Source: an uncultured Eubacterium sp.
Lineage (GTDB): Bacteria; Bacillota; Clostridia; Lachnospirales; Lachnospiraceae
Direction: 5' to 3'
NCBI GenBank assembly: GCA_947178105.1
Contig: CAMWXD010000006.1
Coordinates: 37,318-101,317 of the forward strand
Length of the DNA stretch: 64,000 nucleotides
Shown: piece after piece, positions 26,134-35,336 of the stretch
Layout of the letters: each line of letters begins with the position of its first letter
Position numbering within the stretch: position 1 is the first letter of the stretch
Made by a program: the position numbers and the translations under genes
Notes under the pieces: generated by a model
Told to the model about the DNA's origin: nothing
Databases searched by the model: none
The model's input: the letters and a program-made list of their open reading frames with translations, nothing else

Positions 26134-26781
26134 TTAAATATTCAAAAACAAATGAAACTTCGGATAATACTTAAGCACCGCCCTCCCGATCAGTTGATCC
26201 TTGTGCACATACGTATAAGCCTGCGCTTCTTCCTTATTATCTGCCACGCCGTCATCGATCGCACACTGTGCCCAGTATCTTGCATCTTCTGAAATATTCC
26301 GGTTATCTCCCAGCATCAGGTAATGGTCTGTTGGCACTTCAAAAAAGTAGCCGTCATTTCCTTCCACCCACTCCTCCGGCAGATAGTTTTCCTCGATCGG
26401 CGTATCTGACCCGTCAATATAGATGCCGCCGTCTTTGATCTCCACCGTCTCGCCAGGAAGCCCGATCACACGCTTGATGTAAATGGTATCCTCATGAACT
26501 GGATATTTAAACATAACGACGTCATACCGCTGCGGCTCCCCAAACAGATAAGAAAGCTTGCAGCCAAATATCCGGTCGTCCACCTGTAACAGGTTTTCCA
26601 TTGATTCAGACGGTATTTCCGCATTGATCAGCACATACCGGTTGACCAGCAGCGCCAGAGCACATGCAAATACAATCATCCATATATAGCTTAACAGCTC
26701 TTTCCACCAAGGGCGCTTTTGCTCCTCCTGTTCTTCCAACGGTTCTTCCCCGATCTGCTTTTTCATTTTCACCTTTTCCAT
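26134..26781 (-). CDS. lepB: Signal peptidase I (second of two)
   Basis: 215 residues from ATG 26781, preferred because GGAGG lies 9 bp upstream; a longer frame back to 26853 would use TTG. One N-terminal membrane anchor (SYIWMIVFACALALLVNRYV), catalytic Ser in AEIPSESMENL, catalytic Lys in YIKRVIGLPGETVEI, and the GDNRNISEDARYW box. It removes signal peptides from exported proteins on the outer face of the membrane. Close relative of the gene just upstream, so a tandem duplication. Many secreted proteins are encoded nearby. Confidence 0.92.
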   Translation of the reverse strand: MEKVKMKKQIGEEPLEEQEEQKRPWWKELLSYIWMIVFACALALLVNRYVLINAEIPSESMENLLQVDDRIFGCKLSYLFGEPQRYDVVMFKYPVHEDTIYIKRVIGLPGETVEIKDGGIYIDGSDTPIEENYLPEEWVEGNDGYFFEVPTDHYLMLGDNRNISEDARYWAQCAIDDGVADNKEEAQAYTYVHKDQLIGRAVLKYYPKFHLFLNI

Positions 26782-26849
26782 ATCATCCTGCCTCCATTCC
26801 ATACTGTCTCGTCCCATTCTGAATTTGGCGTCAGCCTCCGCTGCCTGAA

Positions 26850-27509
26850 TCAATAGGACAGCAGCGACTCAAAATGCGGATAATATTTTAACACTGCACG
26901 TCCAAGGATCTGGTCAGCTTTTACATACGTATACTGCTCTGCATCTTCTTTGCTTTTCGCCACGCCGTCCTGTAAGGCGTTATTCGCCCAGAACCTTGCA
27001 TCCGAAGAAATGTTGCGGTTATCGCCAAGCATCAAATAACAGTCCTGCGGCACATGAAATACATAGCCGTCGTTGTCATCCACCCATTGTTCAGGCAAAT
27101 ACGGTTCCTCTAACGGCTCTTGCGCATTATCAATATAAATCTTGCCGTCCTCGATCTCCACCGTTTCGCCGGGAAGCCCGATCACACGCTTGATATAGTT
27201 TTGCGTCTCATCCACCGGATACCGAAAGATCACGACATCAAAACGGTCTGGCTCTCCAAACGTATACGCCAGCCGATACCCAAACAGGCGGTCACCCGGC
27301 TCGATCATATTTTCCATAGACTCTGACGGCACCTCTGCGTTAATCAATACAAAACGCGTCATTAGCTGCGCCAGCAAAAACGCCACGACAAAAATCTCAA
27401 TCAGGCTGAACAGTTCCCGCAGCAGCGACCGCTTCTTTTTTTCCGGCTCCGCTTCCGCCTGCTCTGCCTGCACGTCCTGCTGCATATTCAAATATTTGTT
27501 ATTTTCCAT
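26850..27509 (-). CDS. lepB: Signal peptidase I (first of two)
   Basis: 219 residues with a single membrane anchor (LIEIFVVAFLLAQLMTRFVLI), Ser in AEVPSESMENM, Lys in YIKRVIGLPGETVEIE, and GDNRNISSDARFW. GAGG precedes the ATG. The paralogue downstream shares most of its sequence, including the unusual insertion with EDAEQYTYVKADQILGRAVLKYYP that both carry before the C-terminus. The two stand 68 bp apart (stop to preferred start) and are co-transcribed. Confidence 0.93.
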   Translation of the reverse strand: MENNKYLNMQQDVQAEQAEAEPEKKKRSLLRELFSLIEIFVVAFLLAQLMTRFVLINAEVPSESMENMIEPGDRLFGYRLAYTFGEPDRFDVVIFRYPVDETQNYIKRVIGLPGETVEIEDGKIYIDNAQEPLEEPYLPEQWVDDNDGYVFHVPQDCYLMLGDNRNISSDARFWANNALQDGVAKSKEDAEQYTYVKADQILGRAVLKYYPHFESLLSY

Positions 27510-27620
27510 TGCAAACCTCGTTTTCTGATTTTTACTCGCCCTGCCTTACTGCTTTGGACTATTTTCTTATTATATACATATATGAGTCTTTTTGCAATCA
27601 ATCAGAATCATTTTTTGCAA

Positions 27621-27649
27621 GAAAAAAGACACCGTATGGTTCCGATGTC
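27621..27649 (-). terminator. Terminator after HipA-like gene
   Basis: GACATCGG...CGGTGTC stem (27628-27649) followed by TTTTTTC on the minus strand. Confidence 0.75.
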
Positions 27650-27666
27650 TTCGTTTTGTTATTCCA

Positions 27667-28587
27667 TTATTTCGTAAATACCCGTCCCGGCTCATCTGCC
27701 AGAGCCATTTCATAGGCAGGGGTAAGAATCAGAGACGCCCTTGCGCCTATATACTTTTTGTAAAACGCTTTTTGCAGGTCACTGATATATGGCGTGTCCT
27801 CTATGAAATGATGGATTTCCTCCATATCCATCTTGCCGTAAATTCTTTTCACTGCCTCATTACAGTCTGTATTTTCCGCTTTCGTCAGGTAATTGTAATA
27901 ATGAATTTTCCTGCCGTCCAGCTTCACGGCAGAAGTCGGAAACTGGAACACCCTCCTGTTTAATGCATCTTCATTTTCCAGTACGCTTCGCATAACGCTT
28001 TCATCCGCCTGTGGGAGCAGACAGCTTCCGCAGTCATACACCGGGGCAAGATCAGTGGTCTTTGATACAGGATCGTACAAAAATCCCCAGTTGCCGTTAT
28101 GCCGGTCAAAGTTGCCAAGCAGTGCGTCTATGACAAATACCTCCCAAAAATACTCCAGCAGGCGTCCTGGTTCTACAAACTGCTGTTTTTCTATCGTTTC
28201 CAGAATGTCGGAAAGCTCCGTCCCGCTTCCGTTGCTATCCGAATCAAGGATCGTATTCTTGATGGAACAAAAATCAAAGAGCTGCTTTCCGTCTGCGGTG
28301 AAGTCACGGCAGGCACAGACAATTTTTGTCTTCCCCGCCACGTCGAATGTTCCAAGCATGGTCTCCTGTGCCGTAACGCCCAGCATATGAAAGATGCCGC
28401 AAGCAATGTGCTCCGAAAAACAACTATTGGTATAGGAAAGCTCCGTAGGCTTTGAATTGCCTGACGGCGGGAATTTCAGCATATACTGCCGCCCTTCATA
28501 TTCCACCGCGATCTTTTTTCCATTCGCACCATTGTATGCCTTGCCAAATACCCGTCTGCATCTGGTAAAATCTATACCTCCGTTCAC
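27667..28587 (-). CDS. HipA-like Ser/Thr kinase (short form, toxin-like)
   Basis: 306 residues from a GTG at 28587, chosen because it overlaps the upstream stop (GTGA) and has GGAG 7 bp upstream; the frame is open further but inside the HTH gene. Kinase marks: P-loop region KFPPSGNSKPTELSYT, catalytic GNFDRHNGNWGFL (Asp and Asn), Mg-binding PVYDCGSCL in place of DFG. It lacks the HipA N-terminal subdomain of classical HipA (about 440 residues), so it resembles HipT/CtkA-type compact kinases. Probable toxin that phosphorylates a translation factor or aminoacyl-tRNA synthetase; target unknown. Confidence 0.82.
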   Translation of the reverse strand: MNGGIDFTRCRRVFGKAYNGANGKKIAVEYEGRQYMLKFPPSGNSKPTELSYTNSCFSEHIACGIFHMLGVTAQETMLGTFDVAGKTKIVCACRDFTADGKQLFDFCSIKNTILDSDSNGSGTELSDILETIEKQQFVEPGRLLEYFWEVFVIDALLGNFDRHNGNWGFLYDPVSKTTDLAPVYDCGSCLLPQADESVMRSVLENEDALNRRVFQFPTSAVKLDGRKIHYYNYLTKAENTDCNEAVKRIYGKMDMEEIHHFIEDTPYISDLQKAFYKKYIGARASLILTPAYEMALADEPGRVFTK

Positions 28588-29006
28588 ACGCCCGCTCCTT
28601 TCCAAAGATATTTCTGACGCAGGTAATCCGCATGTTCTGGAGTAATTACGCCCTCGCTGATTTCTGCCATGTTGATGCTGCCATACAGTTCTCCCCACAG
28701 GCAGTCCAAAATGTCAGATTTGGTTTTCAGCCCCTCCTTGTATGCGTCCAGGTCATGCTGCAAATAGTCCGGCAGGCCGCACTCGAAGCTACGCTCCCTT
28801 TTTGTTTCGCGAAGCCCACCTTCCATCAGCATTTCCATAGAAACACCAAGTGCATTTGCTATTTTATATACCGTCTCTGTAGAACATTTTTCCAGCTTTG
28901 TTTTTCCGCTGCAAATATCATTCAGCATTGCATATGGCACTCCCGCTGTAACTGCAAGCCGGTATTTTGTCATGCTTCTTTTTGCCAGCAGATCTTCTAT
29001 CATCAC
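28584..29006 (-). CDS. HTH antitoxin-like protein with C-terminal extension
   Basis: 140 residues. Residues 1-65 form an XRE-type HTH (KYRLAVTAGVPYAMLNDICSG, STETVYKIANALGVSMEML), as in HipB. The C-terminal 75 residues (QHDLDAYKEGLKTKSDILDCLWGELYGSINM...EHADYLRQKYLW) are helical and could bind the kinase. The stop overlaps the kinase GTG by 4 bp. HipB-like repressor-antitoxin for the neighbouring kinase is the likely role; no third HipS-like gene is seen, so the extension may supply that function. Confidence 0.82.
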   Translation of the reverse strand: MMIEDLLAKRSMTKYRLAVTAGVPYAMLNDICSGKTKLEKCSTETVYKIANALGVSMEMLMEGGLRETKRERSFECGLPDYLQHDLDAYKEGLKTKSDILDCLWGELYGSINMAEISEGVITPEHADYLRQKYLWKGAGV

Positions 29007-29192
29007 ATTCCTTCACCTCGCTTATTCTATTCGTCTAATGAAAGTATAATTTCATTTTCCCTCTTGCATTTATTATATTGTCATACCGAAATAATAGCAA
29101 GGAAATCTGCATATTTTCAGAAAATTTGATTCTTGTTTCGCATGGCAAGGTGGCAGCAGGAAACAAAAGGGAGCCTGCTGCGCTGCCTAAAA

Positions 29193-29741
29193 TCACAATT
29201 GTATCTTGGAAAAATTAATTTCCAGATTATCATAAATATTTGCTTTGATTGTATCGGAAAAAAAGTAAATAGCAGGTGCCGCGGCGTGTTCCATGTCATA
29301 AACCAAAATGGTTTGTTTTATTGGATCCACAATCCAGTACTCGCGAACGCCTGCTTCGCGGTATAGAGAAAGCTTTGTATAGTAGTCCATGGCCCTGCTG
29401 CCCGGGGATACAATCTCAATGACCCAGTCCGGGGCGCCTTTACAGCCATGCTCATCCAGTTTGCTTTTATCGCAGATTACAGATAGATCCGGTTCTAGGT
29501 ATTTGGAATCATCTGCATAAAGGAATACAGCAAAAGGAGCCGGAAAGACTTCACAAGCCCCTCCGTTTGAACGAATGTGATTTCCTATTTCCAGATGCAA
29601 AAATGACACTATCCGCTGATGTTTGGTGCTGGGCGGTGCCATATAAAATATCTGGCCGTCAATCAGTTCGGCCCGTTTTCCATCCGGCAAAGCATAAATA
29701 TCATCAATGGTATAGAGCCTTTCCTGTGCTAATGCTGGCAT
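29193..29741 (-). CDS. Uma2 family (DUF820) endonuclease-like protein
   Basis: 182 residues. Uma2 signature: YTIDDIYALPDGKRAELIDGQI, APPSTKHQRIVSFLHLEIG, YLEPDLSVICDKSKLDE, GAPDWVIEIVSPGSRAMDYYTKLSLYREAGVREYWIVDP. The E-D-ExxSP core is a PD-(D/E)XK-like active site. These are widespread and mostly uncharacterised proteins. It is transcribed alone; GGAAGTG lies upstream of the ATG. No partner gene is evident. Confidence 0.9.
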   Translation of the reverse strand: MPALAQERLYTIDDIYALPDGKRAELIDGQIFYMAPPSTKHQRIVSFLHLEIGNHIRSNGGACEVFPAPFAVFLYADDSKYLEPDLSVICDKSKLDEHGCKGAPDWVIEIVSPGSRAMDYYTKLSLYREAGVREYWIVDPIKQTILVYDMEHAAAPAIYFFSDTIKANIYDNLEINFSKIQL

Positions 29742-29904
29742 GATAACACTTCCTTTTTATAAAATTCATCAAAACTTTGCTTACTATTATAGCATATTTA
29801 ACTTCCATATTACATCATACTTTGTATAACTTTTTTTGGTAATATTTCGATTGACTTTTTTGAGACAGTCATATATATAGTGAAGACAAAAAGGAGGAAA
29901 CAGA

Positions 29905-29958
29905 ATGGAGGTTTTAAGCATGACGGATAAGCAGTGGAAAGGTTGGCTTAGAAAATAG
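29905..29958 (+). pseudogene. Small helical protein gene interrupted by TAG
   Basis: After AAAGGAGGAAACAGA, ATG opens MEVLSMTDKQWKGWLRK, then a TAG. The frame continues past it as KRDLEDLKNGKDEEKREAP. Starts of the form MTDKQ(F/W) are common for small helical proteins in Clostridia. It looks like a family member broken or shortened by one stop codon; a genuine 17-residue peptide is the alternative. Confidence 0.4.
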
Positions 29959-30014
29959 AAAAGAGATTTAGAGGATTTAAAAAACGGGAAGGACGAGGAA
30001 AAAAGAGAAGCCCC

Positions 30015-30044
30015 AAAAAAGAGGCCGCCCATCCGGCAGCCCCT
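30015..30044 (-). terminator. Terminator after FtsX-like permease gene
   Basis: A 10-bp stem (AGGGGCTGCC with GGGCGGCCTCT, two G-U pairs) followed by TTTTTTG on the minus strand. Confidence 0.75.
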
Positions 30045-30074
30045 TTCAAAAACCCTATTTTATTTTCTCATGCC

Positions 30075-32576
30075 TCACCCATCGCACCCCGTTTCAATCG
30101 ACTCCACAATATTCATCTTTGCGATCGGCCGCAAAGGGATTGCCGTTGCCAATAAGCAGGCGGCGACGGAGATCACTGCTGCTTCGAGGATGGATGCGTA
30201 TGGGACGGCAGTTAATTGGAAGCTGTCTGTCTTTGCGGCATTGACAAATATGGTGCAGATATAGCCCAGGATCCCGCCTGCCACAGACGCTATAATCCCG
30301 TAATAAGCCCCTTCCCACAAAAAAGTTCGATAGAGGCTGCTTTTGCTCATACCGATTGCCCGCTGCATACCGATTTCTGCGATACGGGTATGCAGGTTGC
30401 TGTATACCGTATTGATGATATTTAAGATTCCAATGAGCCCGATAAACAAAATCAGGCACCAGCACAACAGGCTGACCTTTTGAAAACTTTCTTCAAGCTG
30501 TTCATCCGTTTGTTTGTACGAAAGCCAATGGCTGCCCGGATTTTCTTCTTTCCAGCGATCTAAAAAAGTTTCAAACTGGCTGGCATCTGCATTTTGCTTT
30601 AAGGTTGGGTATGCCTCCGAATAACCGCTGCTGCCCGTCAGCAGTTCATACACACGGTCATTTACAATGACCTGCACGCCATTTACAAATCCTTCGTTGT
30701 TTATGGTGACAGCGCCGTCGGCAATCCCTGCAACACGCAGGCTGTACCCGTTTATCGTGATCGTATCATCGAAGGCAAAATTTGTAGCTTCTACCGTCTC
30801 CCCCTCATAAGCAAACGGGATCGGATTTTTTACAATACATGCCGCGCCGGACAGCAGATCTGTTTGGTCTTGTTCGGATAATCCGCCGATATACGAGGAC
30901 AGGCGTGTATCATTGATGCCTGCGACCTGAAACGATTCCCATGTTTGCAGCGCAAAATCAAGGCTGAGCGGCAGTTTCCCGTCCTTGTCCTGTGTATAGA
31001 CCGTCAGTTTTGTCGTATCCATTGACTCTACAAATACATTTTCGAGGATTTCTGACAGGCTCTGCGGGTCAATGCCAACCGTTTCGTTTGTAATCGCATA
31101 ATCTCCGAGCGCCATCTCTTTTACCCTGCTGCCTGTATCCAGCATTGCCGTGAAGCTTTGCAAAGCTACAAAAACGGTAATGCTCATAACAAGCGACAGA
31201 ATCGTAATCGCCGTCCTGCTGCGCCCGCGTTTTAAGTTCAGCCTTGCATAATAGGCTTCAAAGCTGCGAATTTTTTTTGCTTTCCGCACGCGCCGTTTGA
31301 TCTGCACGCGCTGTCCTGACATTGCCGCCACCGGAGAGACATGGGACGCATACCGCGCCGCAGGAAAAGCCGCCAGCACTGCAAACAACAGGGTTACAGA
31401 AATACTTACCGGATAAATTGCCATATTTACAGAGCTTGCAGTGTAAATCATCGACTGAAGGTTCTCTGTACTGTCTGCCATAAACAAATCTGGATTCAAA
31501 ATACTGGTCGCCGCTGTTAAAATCCCCTTTGCGGATAACGCTCCCGCCAGCAAGCCAATCGGAATCCCCACTCCGCATAAAATCAGCAGTTGGAGCGTCA
31601 CAAGGCGGTAGATCTGCCCTCGTGTGCTGCCGATTGCGCGGAGTGTCCCGTATTCCTGGATCCGTTTTGTTACCGCTATTTTCAAAATGTTGTAAATGAC
31701 CAATCCCGCTGCAAACAGGACAAGCATACCAATCAGAATACAGGCAGCCGCCATAAAAGAAAATCCGGTGTCCGTATCGGAGGTTCCTGCTTCGTCATAG
31801 GAAATACCGAGCGCGTCCAATAAAATCCAGTTATATTGTATATTTGCGTCTTCTATTCCAAGCTCGTCTGCCAGCTCGTTTACAGTCTCCTGAAACCGTG
31901 CCGGGTCTTTTGTTTTAAAATCGACCGAATAGAGCATATAATCCTTGGGCAGTAAAGCTTCCGCTGTACCCTCTCCCAGTACAGCATTCAGCGTTCCAGT
32001 AGAATACCCTATATAGTTGCTTTCCAATATGCCGCAGACGGTAAATTCCGCCGTATACGCATAGGGCGGTATCGTGCCGTCCATACGGGATATTTCCGCC
32101 TGTATGGCAACCGTACAGCCGATACGGATGTCTTCGCCAAAGTATTGCAGGGCGTTTTGGGGCAATGCAATTTCAAACGGAGACACAGGCAGGCGTCCTT
32201 CTTTCACTTGATTGATAGTTGGGTATGCGTCTAACGCATGATCCAGGTATTCACGCGCATACAGGGTCAGGCTGCTGTTGCCAAGCCGGATACATCCGAC
32301 GGTAAGTACGCTTCCAACATCTGAGAGCCGGGAATCCGGTTCCATTTGCTGCATTTGTTCTTTTGTCATTTGATGAAAGGTTGCATAACGGTCGCCGTTT
32401 AGCGCCGCCGCCTGCTGCGTCCTCATTGCCTGCAAAATGCCAATCGACCTGCCTGCCGCTGTCGTCATGGTGCTCGAAAGGATGACAGCTATCAGAATAA
32501 GGAACGCCATTAACTTTTGTGCTTTCAGTTCTTTCAACGCAAGCGCCTGAAAAGACTTTATAGAATTTGATTTCAT
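30075..32576 (-). CDS. FtsX-like ABC transporter permease
   Basis: 833 residues from ATG 32576, which overlaps the ATPase stop by 4 bp (ATGA). Layout: N-terminal membrane segment (about 15-37), extracytoplasmic domain, first FtsX three-helix block (about 255-410), a cytoplasmic stretch (RRVRKAKKIRSFEAYYARLNL), a second extracytoplasmic domain, and a second FtsX block (about 700-825). This is the architecture of MacB-like/antimicrobial-peptide permeases in Firmicutes. With the ATPase and the two-component system it forms a sensing and resistance or export unit; substrate unknown, antimicrobial peptide likely. Confidence 0.9.
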   Translation of the reverse strand: MKSNSIKSFQALALKELKAQKLMAFLILIAVILSSTMTTAAGRSIGILQAMRTQQAAALNGDRYATFHQMTKEQMQQMEPDSRLSDVGSVLTVGCIRLGNSSLTLYAREYLDHALDAYPTINQVKEGRLPVSPFEIALPQNALQYFGEDIRIGCTVAIQAEISRMDGTIPPYAYTAEFTVCGILESNYIGYSTGTLNAVLGEGTAEALLPKDYMLYSVDFKTKDPARFQETVNELADELGIEDANIQYNWILLDALGISYDEAGTSDTDTGFSFMAAACILIGMLVLFAAGLVIYNILKIAVTKRIQEYGTLRAIGSTRGQIYRLVTLQLLILCGVGIPIGLLAGALSAKGILTAATSILNPDLFMADSTENLQSMIYTASSVNMAIYPVSISVTLLFAVLAAFPAARYASHVSPVAAMSGQRVQIKRRVRKAKKIRSFEAYYARLNLKRGRSRTAITILSLVMSITVFVALQSFTAMLDTGSRVKEMALGDYAITNETVGIDPQSLSEILENVFVESMDTTKLTVYTQDKDGKLPLSLDFALQTWESFQVAGINDTRLSSYIGGLSEQDQTDLLSGAACIVKNPIPFAYEGETVEATNFAFDDTITINGYSLRVAGIADGAVTINNEGFVNGVQVIVNDRVYELLTGSSGYSEAYPTLKQNADASQFETFLDRWKEENPGSHWLSYKQTDEQLEESFQKVSLLCWCLILFIGLIGILNIINTVYSNLHTRIAEIGMQRAIGMSKSSLYRTFLWEGAYYGIIASVAGGILGYICTIFVNAAKTDSFQLTAVPYASILEAAVISVAACLLATAIPLRPIAKMNIVESIETGCDG

Positions 32577-33247
32577 TGTGCACACACCTCCGAAAGTATT
32601 CCGTCGATGATCGTAAAACGACGGCGCGCCATTTTTGCAATACGCGGGTCATGGGTAATGATCACGAGCGTTTTATTCATTTTTTCCCGAATATTACAAA
32701 GCATTTTCATGACTTCACCGCCGCTTTTGCTGTCAAGGTTGCCCGTCGGCTCGTCGGCAAAAATAATGTCCGGGTTTGCAACCAACGCACGCGCAATCGC
32801 CACACGCTGCTGCTGGCCGCCGGAAAGCTCATGCGGCAAATGCAGCAGGCGGTTTTCAATTCCCAGAAAGGACGCCAGTTCCTGCAAATATGCTTCGTTC
32901 ACCCTTTTTTTATCTAAAAGCAACGGCATCATAATGTTTTCTCGTGCTGTCAAAACAGGCAGCAGATGAAACTGCTGAAAAATAAATCCAATTTTCCGCC
33001 GGCGGAACTCCGCCAGGTTTTTGTCGTTTCCATTGTGAATGTCTGTGCCGCCATAAAGCACACTGCCGGACGACGGCTGATCCAGCCCGCTGATAATATG
33101 CAGCAGCGTACTCTTCCCGCTGCCGGACGGCCCCATAATAGACAAAAAATCACCTTCATGGATCGTCATGGACGCATTGCTGAGCGCAACCACCTTGCTT
33201 TCCTTTGTTCCGTATACTTTTGAAATATTGTTTACCTGTATCTCCAT
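32573..33247 (-). CDS. ABC transporter ATP-binding protein (MacB/LolD type)
   Basis: 224 residues: Walker A GPSGSGKST, Q-loop FIFQQFHLLPVLTA, signature LSGGQQQR, Walker B IIFADEPTGNLD, H-loop VIITHD. NLDSKSG after Walker B is typical of the LolD/MacB/BceA class that powers FtsX-type permeases. RBS AAGGAGCGTATGT. Forms a 4-bp overlapping pair with the permease. Confidence 0.94.
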   Translation of the reverse strand: MEIQVNNISKVYGTKESKVVALSNASMTIHEGDFLSIMGPSGSGKSTLLHIISGLDQPSSGSVLYGGTDIHNGNDKNLAEFRRRKIGFIFQQFHLLPVLTARENIMMPLLLDKKRVNEAYLQELASFLGIENRLLHLPHELSGGQQQRVAIARALVANPDIIFADEPTGNLDSKSGGEVMKMLCNIREKMNKTLVIITHDPRIAKMARRRFTIIDGILSEVCAQ

Positions 33248-33307
33248 ACATACGCTCCTTTTCTATTGATGATAAACAAAGTATACAGATGAAATCTCAA
33301 AAATCCC

Positions 33308-34450
33308 TCAAGGCTGCTGCATTTTTAACGTGGCAGTAACGGTTGCTCCAATTTTATGATTTTCAATGGCGATACTTCCCCCATGTCTTTGACAGAGCAC
33401 CTTGCAGGCATATAGCCCCATTCCGAAATGCTCTGCTTCCTCCTTCCCCTTCTGAAATGGCTGGATGCCGTTTTTCATGAATGCATCCGGGAAGCCGCAG
33501 CCGTCGTCTGTTACAGATAATTCAAAGCTCTGTCCGCTTACAGAACAGGTGGCCTCAATGTTTTGCGCTGCAAACCTGAGTGCATTGGATATCAGATTTT
33601 CTGCAACCTGATACAATGCCGATGGGTCGATCCAAACAGAATCTGGACTGCTTCTTACATGAAAATGAATCTGTTTCCCGCTGCCTGCCCCGACAAACTG
33701 CATCATCTTTTTCAGTTCACTAACAAGGCTGCCCCATGGGACAGTTTCCCGTTCAATCGGAATTTCCTCTAATTTCTGAATGCTGCTCATCGTTTCTATA
33801 TAACGCTCAATCCTGCCTGTGTAGCTTTCGATCAGATCCAGATGGGGGACAAGCTGTTGTGTATCCATAGCCTTTGCAATTCCTTTTTTCGCCAGTTTTG
33901 CGGAGCCTTTCAAAACCGTAACCGGGTTTCGCAAATTATGGGAAAAAGCAGCATTCAGCCGTTTGCGTTCCTCTGCCTGCCGCCACAATTCGCGGTTGTT
34001 GTCCAGCAACGTTTGCCGCATCGTTTCAAATACGGTGCAAAGCTGCCCCAATTCATCCTTCGCTTTCGCTTCCATCGTAAAATCAAGGTCATTATCGATA
34101 ATCCGCGAAGCGCCGTTGGCAAGCATTTCCAGCGGTTCTTTTAATTTCAGGCGGTAAAACATAGCCGCAGACAAAAGCATTGCGCCTGAATAAATAAAGA
34201 CTGGCAGCACAAATTGCAACACAGAGATCGCTTCTGCTACTTGTACAGCAGCCACTGCAGTTTCCTGCACTTCGATCCTTTCCATCGTTTCGGACTGCAC
34301 ATGCAGAGAAACTCCCTGCGGCGCGACCACACCGCTTAGCCGGATACATCCCCAAAAAGAAAGCCCAGACAAAACAAATGCGGCTATGCTGTTGAAAAAG
34401 ACAATGACAAACAGAGCTTTCTTTAATTGCATTTGTTTTATCCGTTCCAT
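33308..34450 (-). CDS. Sensor histidine kinase
   Basis: 380 residues. Two membrane segments (about 10-35 and 85-110) around an external loop of 50 residues, HAMP (about 110-160), dimerisation/phosphoacceptor helix with FSHNLRNPVTVLKG, then HATPase (N-box LISNALRFA, G1 DDGCGFPD, G2 GMGLYACKVL). The H-box reads HNLRNP where HDLRTP/HELRTP is usual. The ATG lies in the RR 3' end, a 13-bp overlap. It partners the response regulator and probably controls the adjacent ABC genes. Confidence 0.92.
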   Translation of the reverse strand: MERIKQMQLKKALFVIVFFNSIAAFVLSGLSFWGCIRLSGVVAPQGVSLHVQSETMERIEVQETAVAAVQVAEAISVLQFVLPVFIYSGAMLLSAAMFYRLKLKEPLEMLANGASRIIDNDLDFTMEAKAKDELGQLCTVFETMRQTLLDNNRELWRQAEERKRLNAAFSHNLRNPVTVLKGSAKLAKKGIAKAMDTQQLVPHLDLIESYTGRIERYIETMSSIQKLEEIPIERETVPWGSLVSELKKMMQFVGAGSGKQIHFHVRSSPDSVWIDPSALYQVAENLISNALRFAAQNIEATCSVSGQSFELSVTDDGCGFPDAFMKNGIQPFQKGKEEAEHFGMGLYACKVLCQRHGGSIAIENHKIGATVTATLKMQQP

Positions 34451-35112
34451 TTATAACCTGCTCCCCAAACGGTTGCTATATATGGATGCTGCGAACAGGC
34501 GCCAAGCTTTGCACGTATTTTCCGGATATGTTCCATAACCGTATCGCTGCTGCCGTCGCCTTCCAGCCCCCAGACTGCCTCATAGATTCTCTCCCTGTCA
34601 AACACCTGTCCGGCATTCACAGACAGAAATTCCACAATATCAAATTCTTTTTTTGACAAAGCAATGGGTTTTTGCCTGACCGTAATTTCCCTTTTCGAAT
34701 AGTCAATCACCATATCTCCAAAAAAACGCAGGCTGGATTGTCCCTGTTTTCGTTCCTCACGCCTTAGATGAGCCGCCACTCTCGCTCCCAATTCATCCAG
34801 GTCAAACGGCTTTACAATATAATCGTCTGCGCCGGCTGAAAATCCCCTGATTTTGTCAGCCGTTTCGATGCGCGCGGTAAGAAAGAGAATCGGGCATGTA
34901 ATATGCCCGCGAATCTTTTTGCAGATGGTAATGCCGTCTATGTCCGGCATATTGATATCAAGCAAAACAAGATCCGGCATTTTCGCTAATTGCTTCATCG
35001 CATCCGCCCCATTGTAAGCCGCTGCCACCTGATAGCCCGCCATTTCAAAATAATTTTGCACAACGGCAACAATACCAGGCTCGTCGTCCACAATCAAAAT
35101 TTTCTGCTTCAT
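34438..35112 (-). CDS. OmpR/PhoB family response regulator
   Basis: 224 residues: receiver domain (1-120) with acidic pair DDEPG, phosphoacceptor in LVLLDINMPD (Asp52) and Lys in IVKPFDLDEL, then a winged-helix DNA-binding domain (about 128-222; KKEFDIVEFLSVNAGQVFDRERIYEAVWG). RBS AAAGGAG. First gene of the RR-HK-ATPase-permease group. A 16-bp inverted repeat (35163-35207) upstream is a candidate binding site. Confidence 0.95.
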   Translation of the reverse strand: MKQKILIVDDEPGIVAVVQNYFEMAGYQVAAAYNGADAMKQLAKMPDLVLLDINMPDIDGITICKKIRGHITCPILFLTARIETADKIRGFSAGADDYIVKPFDLDELGARVAAHLRREERKQGQSSLRFFGDMVIDYSKREITVRQKPIALSKKEFDIVEFLSVNAGQVFDRERIYEAVWGLEGDGSSDTVMEHIRKIRAKLGACSQHPYIATVWGAGYKWNG

Positions 35113-35162
35113 AAAAACTCCTTTCGCTGGTTTTATAGGAACAGATTATATCATACAAATCT

Positions 35163-35207
35163 CAATGATTCCTCAATTTTTTTCCGTTTTTAATTGAGAA
35201 ATCATTG
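35163..35207. promoter_or_regulatory. Inverted repeat upstream of response regulator gene
   Basis: CAATGATTCCTCAATT (35163-35178) and AATTGAGAAATCATTG (35192-35207) match at 15 of 16 positions as inverted copies. It lies just upstream of a minus-strand TATAAT (35145-35150) that has no good -35, as expected for activator-dependent expression. A plus-strand TATAAT (35238-35243) lies on the other side. Confidence 0.6.
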
Positions 35208-35336
35208 GAAAGCCATTTACTTTCATGGCTATTGGGATATAATAGAAGTAGAAGCCTAAATTATTCTTGAGATTTCAAGAACGCTGTATATTTGCCTGTG
35301 AAACCAGCACATGCATAAGAAAGGGCGCAAAACTGT

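Larger units (their letters stand above)
29742..30074. other. Intergenic region with promoter, small broken frame and terminator
   Basis: Holds a plus-strand promoter (TTGACT 29851-29856, 17-bp spacer, TATATA 29874-29879), a short interrupted frame (29905-29958) and the minus-strand terminator at 30015-30044, each listed separately. Confidence 0.6.
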
